64,000 nt of DNA from Schistocerca nitens (Eukaryota; Arthropoda; Insecta; Orthoptera; Acrididae). The stretch covers positions 77,262,387-77,326,386 of the forward strand of contig NC_064622.1 of NCBI RefSeq assembly GCF_023898315.1. Reading direction: 5' to 3'. This document shows, in pieces, positions 63,046-64,000 of this stretch. The notes beneath the pieces were generated by a model that saw only the letters and a list, made by a program, of their open reading frames with translations, ran no database searches and had not been told where the DNA came from. The number at the start of each line of letters is the position of its first letter. Position 1 is the stretch's first letter. A program made the position numbers and the translations under genes.

Positions 63046-64000
63046 GCACTGTGGCACCTCGCAAAACATTCAACAACATCCTGTAACTGAAGCAACTTTG
63101 CTGTCGGTGGAACGAGAACAGAGTCAGCCACTAAACATCGAAGTCCCTCTGCGGCGCTTTACAGAGGGTGCTGTTGTCTTCCAGCGACGGAGCCGATTCG
63201 CTCCGGCAGCGCTGACGTCGCGTGTTAATGACGTCGCGCTGGCGGCCCGGCTACTTCCGTGTCGTCACAGCGCGGTCCGCAGGGGAGGGCAAAACACCCA
63301 GAGGCAGCGCGGCGCTAACTGTAGACGCGACAGCGGAAGGAGAGCGCCGTTAATCACCGTGGCTAATTACTGTCCGCGACACGGCGCGACTCGAATAATT
63401 GGGAAATATGACGGGCCAGATACGGATCTGCGCCGCGCCGCGCCGCGCCGAGCTCGCCCTCTCAGACGCAGACGCGCTCACGCACCGCGCGGTCCACCCC
63501 CTCGCGCCGCGCCCCCATCCCCTGCCACCCGATAGCCGGCTTTACGTGAGCCGCGGCGGACGGACCAGCCACGCACATAAAAAAGATATATCTCATTAAA
63601 GTAATTACTCCGCGTAAAAGTACCGAACAGTGTCGCTGTACCTGGGGGCTGCGGTGTGGTGGGGTCGCAGGGGCTTCATTACGTAAATGTTCCCTTGGCG
63701 GGCGACGGAAAGGCCGCCACAGGCGTCGACGTCTCGTCGCTTCCATTTGGTGTTTAGTGGGCGCAGGGTGGGGTGGGGTGGGGGAGAACGGGTGGGGGAA
63801 GGGTCGCTGTGTGGAAGACGCACTACACCAACGCGTAATGCCCAGTGCCAGCTCTGGCACACGGGTGTTACTCAGTCTTGTCGCGAGCAAGACCGTGGAC
63901 TAATTGGGAATCTCTTTTATTTATCTACAATTCACACTTCCACCTCCCCCAGTAGAACGGGGCTTGGCAGCGTCCAAATTGCTGCTCTTCGCCTTCAGAA
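63046..64000. other. CpG-rich stretch, possible regulatory region
   Basis: 63170-63540 is GC- and CpG-dense (CGCCGCGCCGCGCCGCGCC), with two TGACGTCGCG words near 63214 and 63230 and homeodomain-like TAAT cores. A G-rich tract GGGTGGGGTGGGGTGGGGG follows at about 63765-63783. No repeat and no domain-bearing frame (long open frames here are compositional). It could be the edge of a CpG island or a regulatory block continuing to the right of the window. Confidence 0.4.

Noticed and set aside
1-64000. CRISPR arrays, bacterial operons or phage modules
   Set aside because: No regularly spaced short repeats, ribosome-binding sites or prokaryotic gene packing anywhere; all signals are of a eukaryotic repeat landscape.

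Overview
The window reads as a repeat-dense intergenic piece of a large arthropod nuclear genome. The tRNA-derived SINE families, the RTE-like LINE with a CAA-repeat tail and the Tc1-like families look like those I know from Schistocerca-type grasshoppers (Orthoptera). That attribution rests on recognition and was not checked by a search. I found no convincing host protein-coding gene, no genuine tRNA or rRNA gene and no CRISPR array. Almost every long reading frame belongs to a transposable element.

Layout. 1-4.8 kb: tRNA-derived repeats, one SINE with an 11-bp perfect target-site duplication (TSD), and a TG microsatellite. 4.8-12.6 kb: a minus-strand CR1/Jockey-type LINE split by a nearly complete RTE-like LINE (12-bp TSD) and by a Tc1-like transposon (copy A). 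12.7-21 kb: hairpin repeats, a 1.6-kb solo LTR with a 4-bp TSD, SINEs, a mariner relic and Tc1-like copy B. 22-29 kb: three large foldback elements; the one at 28 kb carries a hammerhead-ribozyme-like sequence in each arm. Between and after them lie a truncated RTE, a chimeric SINE and a head-to-head SINE pair. 31.6-38.1 kb: two degenerate DD34E Tc1-like elements, an inverted dimer of a mariner and more SINEs. 38.7-46.5 kb: Tc1-like copy C, a CpG-rich low-repeat stretch with three TGACGTCA sites, and a Tc1-like relic invaded by an RTE, an unidentified 1.3-kb insert and a SINE. 47-52 kb: a SINE split by a 1.16-kb foldback transposon with tRNA-like arms, and another RTE fragment. 52.7-57.1 kb: LINE remnants around a mariner-type element that itself contains a pogo/Tigger-type transposon. 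57.7-59.7 kb: a Harbinger-type element with a MADF-domain gene and an opposite-strand DDE nuclease in its intron. 59.9-63.0 kb: a CR1-like LINE split by Tc1-like copy D. 63.1-64 kb: CpG-rich sequence without recognisable repeats.

The coding potential serves transposition: endonuclease/reverse transcriptases for target-primed insertion (and probably for mobilising the SINEs), and DDE/D transposases for cut-and-paste. The four copies of the 1.42-kb Tc1-like family are almost identical and two keep full-length transposases with all three acidic residues, so this family was active recently. TSDs and interruptions give a relative order of insertion at several loci. The strongest candidates for something unusual are the paired hammerhead-like motifs at 28 kb, the DD32E spacing of the Tc1-like transposase, the nested Harbinger layout, and the repeated formation of foldback structures from SINE, mariner and tRNA-like sequence.
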